A DNA stretch of 56,612 bases from Candidatus Dietzia intestinipullorum. Lineage in GTDB: Bacteria > Actinomycetota > Actinomycetes > Mycobacteriales > Mycobacteriaceae. Below, one piece after another: positions 1-8,232 of the stretch (within the stretch, counting starts at the first letter, position 1; every line of letters begins with the position of its first letter). The notes under the pieces were generated by a model. It was not told the DNA's origin, ran no database searches, and saw only the letters and a list, made by a program, of their open reading frames with translations. The DNA is taken from positions 1 through 56,612 of the forward strand of contig DWWP01000051.1 in assembly GCA_019119635.1 (NCBI GenBank), given 5' to 3'. The position numbers and the translations under genes are program-made.

Positions 1-42
1 ATGGCCCGCGTCCTCACGCGCGAGCAGTACCCCGCGAGCTGA
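1..42 (+). CDS. 3' end of an unidentified gene (partial)
   Basis: Frame 1 is open from the window edge to a TGA at 40-42 and would give the C-terminal tail MARVLTREQYPAS. The gene begins outside the window, so the ATG at position 1 need not be its start. Too short to assign a family. The next 64 bases are a GC-rich spacer before the convergent MFS gene. Confidence 0.4.
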   Translation: MARVLTREQYPAS

Positions 43-106
43 GGTCCCGCCCGAGGCCGTCGGCCGGGGGCCGGCGGGCTCGGACCCGGGCCGGGCGCCC
101 GAGGTG

Positions 107-1444
107 TCAGTCCGCGGTGCCCCGATCGACCGCGCCGCGGACCGTGTACCGCAGGAAGGCCGGGAACGCGATCGCGGCGACCACCACACCGATCACCACG
201 AGCACCCCGCCACCGGACGCCGCCACGGCGGTGCCCACGGACGCGGCGGCCACACCGTGCGCCACGTCGCCGACGCGCGGGCCACCGGCGACCACCACGA
301 TGAACACGCCCTGGAGTCGGCCACGCATCTCGTCGGTGGCCGAGTCCAGCAGGATCGCCTGCCGGAACGCGGCGGAGATCATGTCGACGGCGCCACCGAA
401 CGCCAGCGCGGCCAGCGCGAGCCACAGCCACCAGGCGGACCCGTCGGGGGTGGCCACGCCCACCACCGCGCCGAAGACGACCATGGCCACGCCCCACAGC
501 GCAACGCACACGAGCACCGCCCGCCCCTGCCGGCGGACGCGCGGGATCCACCCGGAGAACACGCCGCCGATCACCGCGCCCACGCTCATCGCCGCGAACA
601 GCAGGCCGAGCGCGGTGCCGCCGGAGGCCGGGTCGCCGAAGGACTCGGTGGCGATCTGCGGGAACAGTGCCCGGGGCATGCCGAACACCATGGCGATGAT
701 GTCCACGAGGAACGACGCCAGCAGGATCCGGCGGGTCGCGAGGTAGGCGAAGCCGTCGAACACCGACCGCAGCCCGACCGACCCCCGCTCCCCCGTCACG
801 GGCTGCGGAAGCAGCCGGAACACCGCCCACAGGGTCGCCAGGAGGGCGATCGAATCCAGCAGGTACAGGGTCTCCAGCCCCACCACCGGGATGAGGATGC
901 CGGCGGAGACGGGGCCCACGATCGCCCCGAACTGCATGACCGTCATGTTGAGCGCGGAGGCGGACGCGAGCTGATCGGACGGGATGAGCCGCGGCAGGAT
1001 CGCCTGCCGCGTGGGCTGGTTGACGGCGAAGAACGCCTGCTGGACGGCCAGCAGCCCCATGACCAGCCACACGTTCTGATTGCCGGCGGCGGCCTGCATC
1101 CAGAACAGGGCGGAGGTCACGATGAGGCCCGTGGTGGTGACCATGAGCAGCGTGCGTCGGTCGAGGGCGTCGGCGAGCGCCCCGCCCCACAGGCCGAAGA
1201 CGATGAGCGGAACCAGCGCGAAGGCCCCCGTCAGGCCGACATAGGCGGAACTGCCGGTGATCTGGAAGACCTGCTGCGGGACCGCGACGATCGACAGCTG
1301 GGCGCCGATCACCGTGACGATGTTGGCGATCCACAGCCTGCGGAAGTCCGGCTGTGCCAGGGGCCGGGTGTCCGCGAGTTGGCGCCTCAGGAGTGACACG
1401 CCGGGCACGCTACCCCGCGGGGAGGCCGGGCTCGTCGGAGCCAC
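107..1444 (-). CDS. MFS exporter, MFS_3/EntS-like
   Basis: A 445-residue integral membrane protein with about 12 hydrophobic segments and a short hydrophilic N-terminus of about 35 residues. After TM2 it has the MFS signature GGALADALDRRT, and a second loop motif SGWIPRVRRQGR begins the second half. The pattern (FRRLWIANIVTVIGAQLS at the start, NQPTRQAILPRLIP mid-protein) is that of the enterobactin/multidrug exporter branch (MFS_3, PF05977). The expected role is proton-driven export of a small molecule or siderophore; the substrate cannot be read from sequence. The GTG start at 1444 is the longest option; GTGs at 1408 and 1399 would remove up to 15 residues without touching TM1. It diverges from glmU, and a palindromic site lies between them at 1479-1502. 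Confidence 0.85.
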   Translation of the reverse strand: MAPTSPASPRGSVPGVSLLRRQLADTRPLAQPDFRRLWIANIVTVIGAQLSIVAVPQQVFQITGSSAYVGLTGAFALVPLIVFGLWGGALADALDRRTLLMVTTTGLIVTSALFWMQAAAGNQNVWLVMGLLAVQQAFFAVNQPTRQAILPRLIPSDQLASASALNMTVMQFGAIVGPVSAGILIPVVGLETLYLLDSIALLATLWAVFRLLPQPVTGERGSVGLRSVFDGFAYLATRRILLASFLVDIIAMVFGMPRALFPQIATESFGDPASGGTALGLLFAAMSVGAVIGGVFSGWIPRVRRQGRAVLVCVALWGVAMVVFGAVVGVATPDGSAWWLWLALAALAFGGAVDMISAAFRQAILLDSATDEMRGRLQGVFIVVVAGGPRVGDVAHGVAAASVGTAVAASGGGVLVVIGVVVAAIAFPAFLRYTVRGAVDRGTAD

Positions 1445-1448
1445 CGCC

Positions 1449-1454
1449 TATTCT
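1449..1454 (+). promoter_or_regulatory. Putative -10 element upstream of glmU
   Basis: TATTCT fits the actinobacterial TANNNT -10 consensus. No convincing -35 is visible. If used, transcription would start near 1461 and the glmU mRNA would carry a leader of about 95 nt that includes the palindrome at 1479-1502. Confidence 0.35.
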
Positions 1455-1478
1455 GGTGCCCGGTCAGTGCAGAAATGT

Positions 1479-1502
1479 TGTGCATTGCACAGATATTGCA
1501 CA
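1479..1502. promoter_or_regulatory. Candidate operator between MFS exporter and glmU
   Basis: TGTGCATTGCACA (1479-1491) is a palindrome with TGTGCA/TGCACA arms about one central base. Its half-site ATTGCACA is repeated at 1495-1502, exactly 11 bp from the first copy, so both lie on one helix face. The site is in the divergent region between an exporter and glmU, as expected for a TetR- or MarR-type operator of the exporter. The regulator is not adjacent and is unknown. Confidence 0.5.
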
Positions 1503-1555
1503 CTTGTCGCAGACCATCCGCACCCACGAGGGCACTGCCATGCCCGAGGAGAACC

Positions 1556-3037
1556 ATGACGACACCGCAGACCGATCGCGCCACGACCGCGGTCATCGTC
1601 CTCGCGGCCGGGTCCGGCACGAGGATGAAGAGCTCCGTTCCCAAGATGCTCCACCCCGTGTGTGGACGCAGCATGCTCGGTCACGCCCTGCACGCCGCCG
1701 CCGGGACCGGGCCGGGCTCCGTCGTCGTCGTGGTGGGTCACCAGCGCGAGCTGGTCTCGGAGGCGGTCGACCGGCTCGCGCCCGAGCTCGGGGTGCCGGT
1801 GACCACGGCGGTGCAGGAGGAACAGAACGGCACCGGCGACGCCGTCGCGGCCGGGATGGCCGGGCTGCCCGCCGAGTTCCGGGGCACCGTGCTCGTCACC
1901 ACCTCCGACGTCCCGCTCCTCGACGCGGCGACGCTCGACGAGGTGGTGGCCCGCCACGAGATGAGCCCACGGGCGGCGGTCACCGTCCTCACCTCGACGG
2001 CCTCCGACCCCACCGGCTACGGGCGGGTCGTGCGCAACGACGACGGCGAGGTCCTGCGGATCGTCGAGCACAAGGACGCCTCGGAGTCCGAGCTCGCGAT
2101 CGACGAGGTGAACTCGGGCGTCTACGCCTTCGACGCGCAGGTGCTGCGGGACTCGCTGAGCCGGCTGGGCACGGACAACTCCCAGGGCGAGCTCTACCTC
2201 ACCGACGTGATCCAGCTGGCCCGCCAGGCCGACGGGCTGGTCCGCGGGCACCGGATCGACGACGCCGACCGGGTGGCCGGGGTCAACGATCGCGTGCAGC
2301 TGGCCGCGCTGGCCGGGAAGATGAACCGACGGCTGTGCGAGGCCGCCATGCGCGGGGGCGCCACGATCATCGACCCGGGCACCACGTGGCTGGACGTGGG
2401 GGCTCGCCTGGGCCGCGACGTGACGATCCTGCCGGGGACCCACCTGCTGGGCGACACCGTGGTCGGGGACAACGCGACGGTCGGCCCGGATTCCACGCTG
2501 CAGGACACGACCGTCGGCGAGGGCGCCACCGTCGTGCGCACGCATTCCGTGGGCGCCACCGTCGGCGCGGGGGCCGAGGTGGGCCCGTTCGCGTACCTGC
2601 GACCCGCCGCCGAGTTGGGTGAGAGCACCAAGATCGGTACCTTCGTCGAGGTCAAGAAATCCTCGGTCGGCGCGCACTCCAAGGTCCCGCACCTGACGTA
2701 CGTGGGCGACGCGACCATCGGAGAGCACACCAACATCGGGGCATCGAGCGTGTTCGTGAACTACGACGGGGTGAACAAGAGCCGGACCGTGATCGGCGAT
2801 CACTGCCGGACCGGTTCGGACACCATGTTCGTCGCACCGGTGACGGTCGGTGACGGCGCGTACTCGGGCGCGGGTACCGTGATCAAGAACGATGTGCCGC
2901 CCGGCGCTCTCGCGGTCTCCGGCGGTCGGCAGAGGAACATCGACGACTGGGTGATCGACAACCGACCAGACAGTGGTTCGGCCGAGGCGGCCCTACGTAC
3001 CCGGAACAACTCCAAGAAGGACGGTCTCAGCCAGTGA
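1556..3037 (+). CDS. glmU: Bifunctional UDP-N-acetylglucosamine pyrophosphorylase / glucosamine-1-phosphate N-acetyltransferase
   Basis: Cytoplasmic enzyme for the last two steps to UDP-GlcNAc, the precursor for peptidoglycan: acetylation of GlcN-1-P, then uridylylation. Residues 16-26 hold the nucleotide-binding loop LAAGSGTRMKS, and QNGTGDA is in the uridyltransferase domain. From about residue 260 hexapeptide repeats of a left-handed beta-helix follow, with the acetyltransferase stretch FVEVKKSSVG and the histidine of VPHLTYVGDA. At 493 residues it is of normal family length. ATG 1556 is chosen because GAGGAGA lies just upstream and the reading frame before it is not GlmU-like. The stop overlaps the prs start (GTGA), so the two are translationally coupled. 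Confidence 0.97.
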   Translation: MTTPQTDRATTAVIVLAAGSGTRMKSSVPKMLHPVCGRSMLGHALHAAAGTGPGSVVVVVGHQRELVSEAVDRLAPELGVPVTTAVQEEQNGTGDAVAAGMAGLPAEFRGTVLVTTSDVPLLDAATLDEVVARHEMSPRAAVTVLTSTASDPTGYGRVVRNDDGEVLRIVEHKDASESELAIDEVNSGVYAFDAQVLRDSLSRLGTDNSQGELYLTDVIQLARQADGLVRGHRIDDADRVAGVNDRVQLAALAGKMNRRLCEAAMRGGATIIDPGTTWLDVGARLGRDVTILPGTHLLGDTVVGDNATVGPDSTLQDTTVGEGATVVRTHSVGATVGAGAEVGPFAYLRPAAELGESTKIGTFVEVKKSSVGAHSKVPHLTYVGDATIGEHTNIGASSVFVNYDGVNKSRTVIGDHCRTGSDTMFVAPVTVGDGAYSGAGTVIKNDVPPGALAVSGGRQRNIDDWVIDNRPDSGSAEAALRTRNNSKKDGLSQ

Positions 3038-4011
3038 GCGAGTGGATCGAGAACAGAAAGAACCTGATGTTTTTCGCGGGCCGGGCACACCCCGAGCTCG
3101 CCGATCAGGTCGCCGCAGAGTTGGGGGTCGAGGTCACCCCGCAGACGGCCCGGGACTTCGCCAACGGCGAGATCTTTGTCCGCTTCGAGGAGTCGGTCCG
3201 CGGCTGCGACGCGTTCGTGCTCCAGGCGTGCCCGGCACCGCTGAACAAGTGGATCATGGAGCAGCTGCTCATGATCGACGCGCTCAAGCGCGGATCCGCC
3301 AAGCGCATCACGGCCGTCCTGCCGATGTACCCGTACGCGCGCCAGGACAAGAAGCACCGGGGTCGCGAGCCCATCTCGGCCCGCCTCATCGCGGACATGT
3401 TCAAGTCCGCCGGCGCGGACCGGATCATCACGGTCGATCTGCACACCGACCAGATCCAGGGGTTCTTCGACGGCCCGGTCGACCACATGCACGCCCAGGG
3501 ACAGTTGTCCGACTACGTGCGGGAGCACTACGGCACCGACAACATCTGCGTGGTCTCCCCCGACGCCGGCCGCGTCAAGGTGGGCGAGAAGTGGGCCGAC
3601 GCCCTCGACGGCGCCCCGCTGGCCTTTGTCCACAAGACCCGCGACCCCAACGTCCCCAACCAGGTCAAGTCCAACCGCGTGGTGGGTGACGTCGAGGGCC
3701 GCACCTGCGTGCTCATGGACGACATGATCGACACCGGCGGCACCATCGCCGGCGCCGTGCGGGTGCTCAAGGACGCGGGCGCGGGCGACGTCATCATCGC
3801 CACCACCCACGGGGTGTTCTCCGACCCGGCCGCCGAGCGCCTCGCCTCCTGCGGCGCCAAGGAGGTCATCACCACCAACACGCTGCCGATCCCGCCCGAG
3901 AAGCACTTCGAGAACCTCACCGTGCTGTCCATCGCGCCGCTGCTGGCGCGGACTATCCACGAGGTCTTCGAGAACGGCTCGGTGACCAGCCTGTTCAACG
4001 GCGTGGCGTGA
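3034..4011 (+). CDS. prs: Ribose-phosphate pyrophosphokinase
   Basis: Transfers pyrophosphate from ATP to ribose-5-phosphate, giving PRPP for purine, pyrimidine, histidine, tryptophan and NAD synthesis, and in this order also for decaprenyl-phosphoryl arabinose. It has 325 residues, as usual. The PRPP-synthase signature DLHTDQIQGFFDG is near residue 135, and the PRPP-binding loop LMDDMIDTGGT is near residue 230. ARQDKKHRGREP in the N-half is the flexible catalytic loop. The GTG start overlaps the glmU stop by 4 bp. glmU-prs is a conserved actinobacterial pair. Confidence 0.97.
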   Translation: MSEWIENRKNLMFFAGRAHPELADQVAAELGVEVTPQTARDFANGEIFVRFEESVRGCDAFVLQACPAPLNKWIMEQLLMIDALKRGSAKRITAVLPMYPYARQDKKHRGREPISARLIADMFKSAGADRIITVDLHTDQIQGFFDGPVDHMHAQGQLSDYVREHYGTDNICVVSPDAGRVKVGEKWADALDGAPLAFVHKTRDPNVPNQVKSNRVVGDVEGRTCVLMDDMIDTGGTIAGAVRVLKDAGAGDVIIATTHGVFSDPAAERLASCGAKEVITTNTLPIPPEKHFENLTVLSIAPLLARTIHEVFENGSVTSLFNGVA

Positions 4012-4012
4012 G

Positions 4013-4372
4013 ATGGGCCCAGACGCGGATCCGTCAGCGACGATCTACCACAACCCCCGCTGCTCCAAGTCGCGGCAGGCGCTCGAGCTGCTGCGCGAGC
4101 GGGGCGTCGAACCGACGGTGATCAAGTACCTCGAGACGCCGCCCACGGTCGACGAGCTGCGCACCCTCATCGCCGACGCGGGTCTGACCGTCCGCGAGGC
4201 GGTGCGGGTCAAGGAGGCCGAGTTCACCGAGCTGGGCCTGCTCGAGGCGAGCGACGAGCAGCTGCTCAAGGCGATGGTCGCCCACCCGCGGCTCATCGAA
4301 CGCCCCTTCGTCGTCACCGCCAAGGGCACCCGCATGGGCCGGCCGACCGAGACCGTCGAGGAGATCCTCTGA
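4013..4372 (+). CDS. arsC: ArsC/Spx-family arsenate reductase (glutaredoxin type)
   Basis: A 119-residue thioredoxin-fold protein with the redox cysteine in NPRCSKSR (Cys17), the GVEPTVIKYLETPP strand-helix, and PFVVTAKGTRMGRP, the arginine segment that binds oxyanion in ArsC. The family reduces arsenate with glutathione or mycothiol plus glutaredoxin. It starts one base after the prs stop, so it is co-transcribed with glmU-prs, a common arrangement in Mycobacteriales. No ars regulator or efflux pump is nearby, so a housekeeping thiol role is possible; the function is inferred from family only. Confidence 0.9.
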   Translation: MGPDADPSATIYHNPRCSKSRQALELLRERGVEPTVIKYLETPPTVDELRTLIADAGLTVREAVRVKEAEFTELGLLEASDEQLLKAMVAHPRLIERPFVVTAKGTRMGRPTETVEEIL

Positions 4373-4396
4373 CCCGTCCCCCGGGCCGCCGGGGAT

Positions 4397-4426
4397 TTGT
4401 GACGTCGGCGGCCGCGCCGCTAGGCT
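4397..4426 (+). promoter_or_regulatory. Promoter of rplY
   Basis: TTGTGA (4397-4402), an 18-bp spacer and TAGGCT (4421-4426) form a good housekeeping-type promoter. Transcription would begin near 4433 and leave a leader of about 115 nt before rplY, unlike the many leaderless genes in this window. Confidence 0.55.
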
Positions 4427-4482
4427 GGTCGGGTCATCTCGGCGAGGGAGGACCCCCGTGGTCGCTCCGTTATCGACGCGAT

Positions 4483-4505
4483 CACCTCGGCATTCCGGCG
4501 AGGTG
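4483..4505 (+). promoter_or_regulatory. Hairpin in the rplY leader
   Basis: CACCTCG (4483-4489) and CGAGGTG (4499-4505) form a perfect 7-bp stem around a 9-nt loop, about 43 nt upstream of the rplY start. It is not followed by a T run. It may be an mRNA leader structure, perhaps for autogenous control or L25 binding (inference). Confidence 0.45.
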
Positions 4506-4548
4506 CGTTGTGCGCCGTGTCCGGAAACGCAAATGAAGAGGTCATCGC

Positions 4549-5205
4549 ATGGCTGACGCCAACAAGCTCACCGCCGCCGTCCGTACCGAGTTCGGCAAGG
4601 GCGCCTCGCGCCGCGCCCGCCGCGACTTCCTGGTCCCCGCCGTGCTCTACGGCCACCACACCGAGCCCCGCCACCTGCTGCTCGGCGCGCTCGAGTTCGC
4701 CGCGATCCTGCGCTACTCGGGCACCAACTCCATCCTCACGCTGGATATCGAGGGCGAGGAGCAGCTCGCGCTGACCAAGCAGATCGACGTGCACCCGCTG
4801 ACCCGCGTGATCGAACACACCGACCTGCTCGTGGTCCGCAAGGGCGAGAAGGTCGTCGTCGAGGTCGCCATCACCGTCGAGGATGAGGCCGCCCCAGGCA
4901 CCCTGGTCACCCAGGACGCCAACTACGTCGAGATCGAGGCCGACGCGCTCAAGATCCCGGAGGGCTTCACGGTCTCCGTCGAGGACGCCGAGGCCGGCCA
5001 CCAGGTCACCGCCGCGGACATCGAGCTGCCGTCCGGCGTGACCATGGTCTCCGATCCGGAGACGCTGATCGTCAACGTGATCGAGGCGCCGACCGAGGAC
5101 GATCTGGCCGCCGAGGAGGACGACGAGGTCGCCGGCGCGATCGAGGAGTCGCAGGAGGAGGACAAGGAGGAGTCCTCCGAGGAGGACGCCGCCGAGGAGG
5201 AGTGA
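4549..5205 (+). CDS. rplY: 50S ribosomal protein L25, general stress protein Ctc
   Basis: Binds 5S rRNA in the large subunit. It has 218 residues, the long actinobacterial Ctc form: an L25 domain (residues 1-95, beginning [18 protein letters not shown], with VPAVLYGHH), a TL5/CTC C-terminal beta domain (to about residue 180, with LPSGVTMV), then a highly acidic low-complexity tail of about 35 residues rich in E and D. ATG 4549 is preceded by GAAGAGG. Its own promoter and leader lie upstream and a strong hairpin terminator follows. Confidence 0.96.
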   Translation: MADANKLTAAVRTEFGKGASRRARRDFLVPAVLYGHHTEPRHLLLGALEFAAILRYSGTNSILTLDIEGEEQLALTKQIDVHPLTRVIEHTDLLVVRKGEKVVVEVAITVEDEAAPGTLVTQDANYVEIEADALKIPEGFTVSVEDAEAGHQVTAADIELPSGVTMVSDPETLIVNVIEAPTEDDLAAEEDDEVAGAIEESQEEDKEESSEEDAAEEE

Positions 5206-5256
5206 TCCTCCCCCTCGCCGACGCGGCCTGATCCCGGCCGCCTCCGCGCGCGACCA

Positions 5257-5292
5257 CTGCAGCCGCACACGTTCACTCGTGTGCGGCTGCAG
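5257..5292 (+). terminator. Terminator after rplY
   Basis: A perfect 15-bp inverted repeat, CTGCAGCCGCACACG (5257-5271) and its complement (5278-5292), with the 6-nt loop TTCACT. There is no U-tract beyond CCGTTT, as is common for high-GC terminators. It separates rplY from pth. Confidence 0.85.
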
Positions 5293-5378
5293 CCGTTTCC
5301 GCGTGGCCAGCGGTCGCGGCCAACGCGTGTCGGGGCGGCTCGTGCGCAGCTCCGGGCACGCGCGCCGGGTGTGGGATC

Positions 5379-5987
5379 ATGACCGGCGTGAGTACCGCTG
5401 ACAGCCCCGGCCCCGCTCTCGTCATCGGCCTGGCCAACCCCGGACCCGACTACGAGGGCACCCGCCACAACATCGGCTGGGACGTGATCCTCGAACTCGC
5501 CTCGCGCGCACTGCCGATGCCGGCGAGCTTCTCGACGCACAAGAAGACGCACTGCGAGATCGCCCAGACCCGGCTCGCCGGGCGGCCCGTGGTCCTCGCG
5601 CGGCCGCGCAGCTTCATGAACATCTCCGGCGGCCCGGTCTCGTCGGTGGCCAAGTACTTCTCGGTCGCGCCCACCGACGTGATCGTGGTACACGACGAGA
5701 TCGACATCGATTTCGGCCGCGTCCGCCTCAAGCGTGGCGGCGGTGAGGGCGGCCATAACGGGCTGCGCTCGGTGAGCAGCTCACTCGGCACCCGTGACTA
5801 CCTGCGGGTCCGCGCGGGGGTCGGCCGGCCGCCGGGCCGGATGTCCGTGGCGGACTACGTGCTCAAGCGCTTCTCCAAGCTCGAGCAGCCCGATGTGCCG
5901 TTCCTCGTCCAGGACACCGCGGACGCCGTGGAGCTGCTGCTCGAGCACGGGCTGGAGACCGCCCAGAACCGGGTACACACCGGGTGA
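5379..5987 (+). CDS. pth: Peptidyl-tRNA hydrolase
   Basis: Cleaves the ester bond of peptidyl-tRNAs dropped from ribosomes. Family signatures are visible: GLANPGPDYEGTRHNIGWD with the catalytic His, RPRSFMNISG with the substrate-binding Asn, VHDEIDIDFGRVRLKRGGG with the catalytic Asp, and GGHNGLRS. 202 residues. The start could instead be GTG 5388 (VSTADSPG), three codons downstream; neither has a clear Shine-Dalgarno. The stop overlaps the next gene by GTGA. The rplY-pth order is conserved in actinobacteria. Confidence 0.95.
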   Translation: MTGVSTADSPGPALVIGLANPGPDYEGTRHNIGWDVILELASRALPMPASFSTHKKTHCEIAQTRLAGRPVVLARPRSFMNISGGPVSSVAKYFSVAPTDVIVVHDEIDIDFGRVRLKRGGGEGGHNGLRSVSSSLGTRDYLRVRAGVGRPPGRMSVADYVLKRFSKLEQPDVPFLVQDTADAVELLLEHGLETAQNRVHTG

Positions 5988-6442
5988 GCCGGCAACGGCG
6001 GTTCTCCCGCGAGGCCGTCCTGGGCACCGGGGCGGAGCTCCTCGACGGCGCCGGCCGCGCGCTGCGCGACTGGGAGATGCACCGCCGGGCCGGCCTCGTC
6101 GTCGTCACCGACGGCCCGGCCACCCCCGGCCGCACCCTCACACTCCGGCCGAGCACCGGGCCCGCCGCGTGGCTCCGGATCGCCGCGCCGTGCGAGGTCA
6201 CCGACGTGATCGACGGCCCCCACGCCCGCGGTTTCACCTATCGCACGCTGCCCGGCCACCCTGAGCGCGGGACCGAGAGCTTCACCGTGGAGCGCGACCC
6301 CGCCACCGACGTCGTACGCCTACGCATCGACGCCGTCTCCGAGCACGCGACGCTCCTGGCGCGGATCGCCGCGCCGGTGGCCCGCGCCGAGCAGGACCGG
6401 CTGACCCGCCGCTACCTCGCCGCCCTCGTGGCGCCGTACTGA
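5984..6442 (+). CDS. DUF1990 (UPF0548) family protein
   Basis: A 152-residue soluble protein of the DUF1990 family, recognised from the order LRDWEMHRRAGL, then AAPCEVTDVIDG, FTYRTLPGHPERGTESFTV and a C-terminal helix ending RRYLAAL. In this family a conserved lipocalin-like or START-like beta-barrel is predicted, and no enzymatic role is established. It starts with GTG inside the pth stop (GTGA), so it is translated with pth. No signal peptide. Confidence 0.85.
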   Translation: MSRQRRFSREAVLGTGAELLDGAGRALRDWEMHRRAGLVVVTDGPATPGRTLTLRPSTGPAAWLRIAAPCEVTDVIDGPHARGFTYRTLPGHPERGTESFTVERDPATDVVRLRIDAVSEHATLLARIAAPVARAEQDRLTRRYLAALVAPY

Positions 6443-6513
6443 TTCGGCCCGCCGCACCCCGCGGAACTACCCTGGAGGGTCGACCCGCCCCGCCCCCACC
6501 GAAGGAGCTCACC

Positions 6514-8169
6514 GTGAGCCGACCGACCACCCCGACCGACGGATCCGGTTCCGGCGCGGGGGTGGACTCGGAGGTCACGCGGCGCCGCACCTTCGCCGTG
6601 ATCGCCCACCCGGACGCCGGCAAGTCCACGCTCACCGAGGCACTGGCACTGCACGCGCGCGTCATCAACGAGGCCGGCGCGGTCCACGGCAAGTCGGGGC
6701 GCCGCTCCACGGTCTCGGACTGGATGGACATGGAGAAGTCGCGCGGCATCTCCGTGAGCTCCACCGCGCTGCAGTTCACCTATGCGCCCGAGGGCACGGG
6801 CCCCGACGACGAGCCGTACGTGATCAACCTGGTCGACACCCCCGGTCACGCGGACTTCTCCGAGGACACCTACCGCGTGCTCACCGCGGTCGACGCGGCC
6901 GTCATGCTCATCGACGCCGCCAAGGGCCTCGAGCCGCAGACGCTCAAACTGTTCCAGGTCTGCAAGCACAACGGGCTGCCCATCATCACGGTGATCAACA
7001 AGTGGGACCGTCCGGGCCGGGCACCGCTGGAGCTGCTGGACGAGATCACCGAGCAGATCGGCCTGGTGCCCACCCCCCTGTTCCTGCCCGTGGGCATCGC
7101 CGGCGACTACCGCGGGCTGCTGCGCCGCGGTGAGGACGGCGAGGCCGAGGAGTACGTACACTTCACGCGCACCGCCGGCGGCTCCACCATCGCCCCGGAG
7201 GAGCACTACGACCCCGCGATCGCCGCCGAACGCGAGGGCGACGTGTGGGAGACCGCCGTCGAGGAGTCCGAGCTCCTCGCCGCGATGGGCCAGGACCACG
7301 ACCAGGAGCTGTACCTGGCCGGCGAGACGAGCCCGGTGATCTTCGCCTCGGCCATGCTCAATTTCGGCGTGCACCAGATCCTCGACGCCCTCGTGCAGCT
7401 CGCGCCCCCGCCGCGCGCCTGGGAGACGGTCTCGGGCGACCCGCGGGAGCCGACCGACCCGTTCTCCGCGGTGGTGTTCAAGGTCCAGGCCGGCATGGAC
7501 GCCGCGCACCGGGACCGGCTGGCGTTCATGCGCGTGGTCTCGGGCGAGTTCGAGCGCGGCATGGTCACCACGCACGCGCAGACGGGCAAACCGTTCACCA
7601 CCAAGTACGCGCTCACGGTGTTCGGGCGGGACCGCAACACGGTCGAGACCGCGTACCCCGGCGACGTGGTGGGCCTGGTCAACGCCACCGGGCTCGCCCC
7701 CGGCGACACGCTCTACACGGGCGGAAAAGTGCAGTTCCCGCCGATCCCGCAGTTCGCGCCGGAGCACTTCGCCGTCCTGCGGGCGCAGTCCCTGGGCAAG
7801 TACAAGCAGTTCCGTAAGGCGGTGGACCAGCTGTCCGCCGAGGGCGTGGTGCAGATCCTGCGCAACGATATCCGCGGTGACGCCAACCCGGTGATGGCCG
7901 CGGTCGGCCCCATGCAGTTCGAGGTGGTCGCGGCGCGCATGAAGGCGGAGTTCAACGTCGAGGTGCTGGTGGACAACCTGCCCTACTCCATCGCCCGACG
8001 GACCGACGAGGCGTCCGCGGACGAGCTGGGCCGCCAGCGCGGCGTGGAGGTCTTCCGCCGCGACGACGGCGAGCTCCTGGCCCTGTTCGGCGACAAGTGG
8101 CGCCTGCAGTACCTCAGCAAGGAGATGGAGCACCTCACCATCGAGCCGCTGGTCGCCGCCACCGACTGA
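6514..8169 (+). CDS. prfC: Peptide chain release factor 3
   Basis: Translational GTPase that removes RF1/RF2 from the ribosome after termination. 551 residues. P-loop AHPDAGKST near residue 30, switch I with SDWMDMEKSRGISVSS, G3 DTPGHADFS, and G4 NKWDR where most GTPases have NKxD. Domain II and III stretches AGMDAAHRDRLAFMRVVSGEF and MQFEVVAARMKAEF are RF3-type. GTG 6514 is preceded by GAAGGAG. It stands alone with its own spacer on both sides. Confidence 0.96.
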   Translation: MSRPTTPTDGSGSGAGVDSEVTRRRTFAVIAHPDAGKSTLTEALALHARVINEAGAVHGKSGRRSTVSDWMDMEKSRGISVSSTALQFTYAPEGTGPDDEPYVINLVDTPGHADFSEDTYRVLTAVDAAVMLIDAAKGLEPQTLKLFQVCKHNGLPIITVINKWDRPGRAPLELLDEITEQIGLVPTPLFLPVGIAGDYRGLLRRGEDGEAEEYVHFTRTAGGSTIAPEEHYDPAIAAEREGDVWETAVEESELLAAMGQDHDQELYLAGETSPVIFASAMLNFGVHQILDALVQLAPPPRAWETVSGDPREPTDPFSAVVFKVQAGMDAAHRDRLAFMRVVSGEFERGMVTTHAQTGKPFTTKYALTVFGRDRNTVETAYPGDVVGLVNATGLAPGDTLYTGGKVQFPPIPQFAPEHFAVLRAQSLGKYKQFRKAVDQLSAEGVVQILRNDIRGDANPVMAAVGPMQFEVVAARMKAEFNVEVLVDNLPYSIARRTDEASADELGRQRGVEVFRRDDGELLALFGDKWRLQYLSKEMEHLTIEPLVAATD

Positions 8170-8200
8170 ACACTCGTCCAGCACTTGGCCGAATCGCCGG

Positions 8201-8226
8201 TATGATGTACGTCTCCTCGCTAGGCT
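8201..8226 (+). promoter_or_regulatory. Leaderless promoter of the secreted hydrolase
   Basis: TAGGCT (8221-8226) ends 6 nt before ATG 8233, giving a leaderless transcript. A second -10-like hexamer, TATGAT, lies at 8201-8206. No -35 of standard sequence is seen. Confidence 0.5.
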
Positions 8227-8232
8227 CCGCTC

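Noticed and set aside
1475-1555. 27-residue N-terminal extension of GlmU
   Set aside because: Not GlmU-like, and GAGGAGA plus ATG 1556 give the normal N-terminus.
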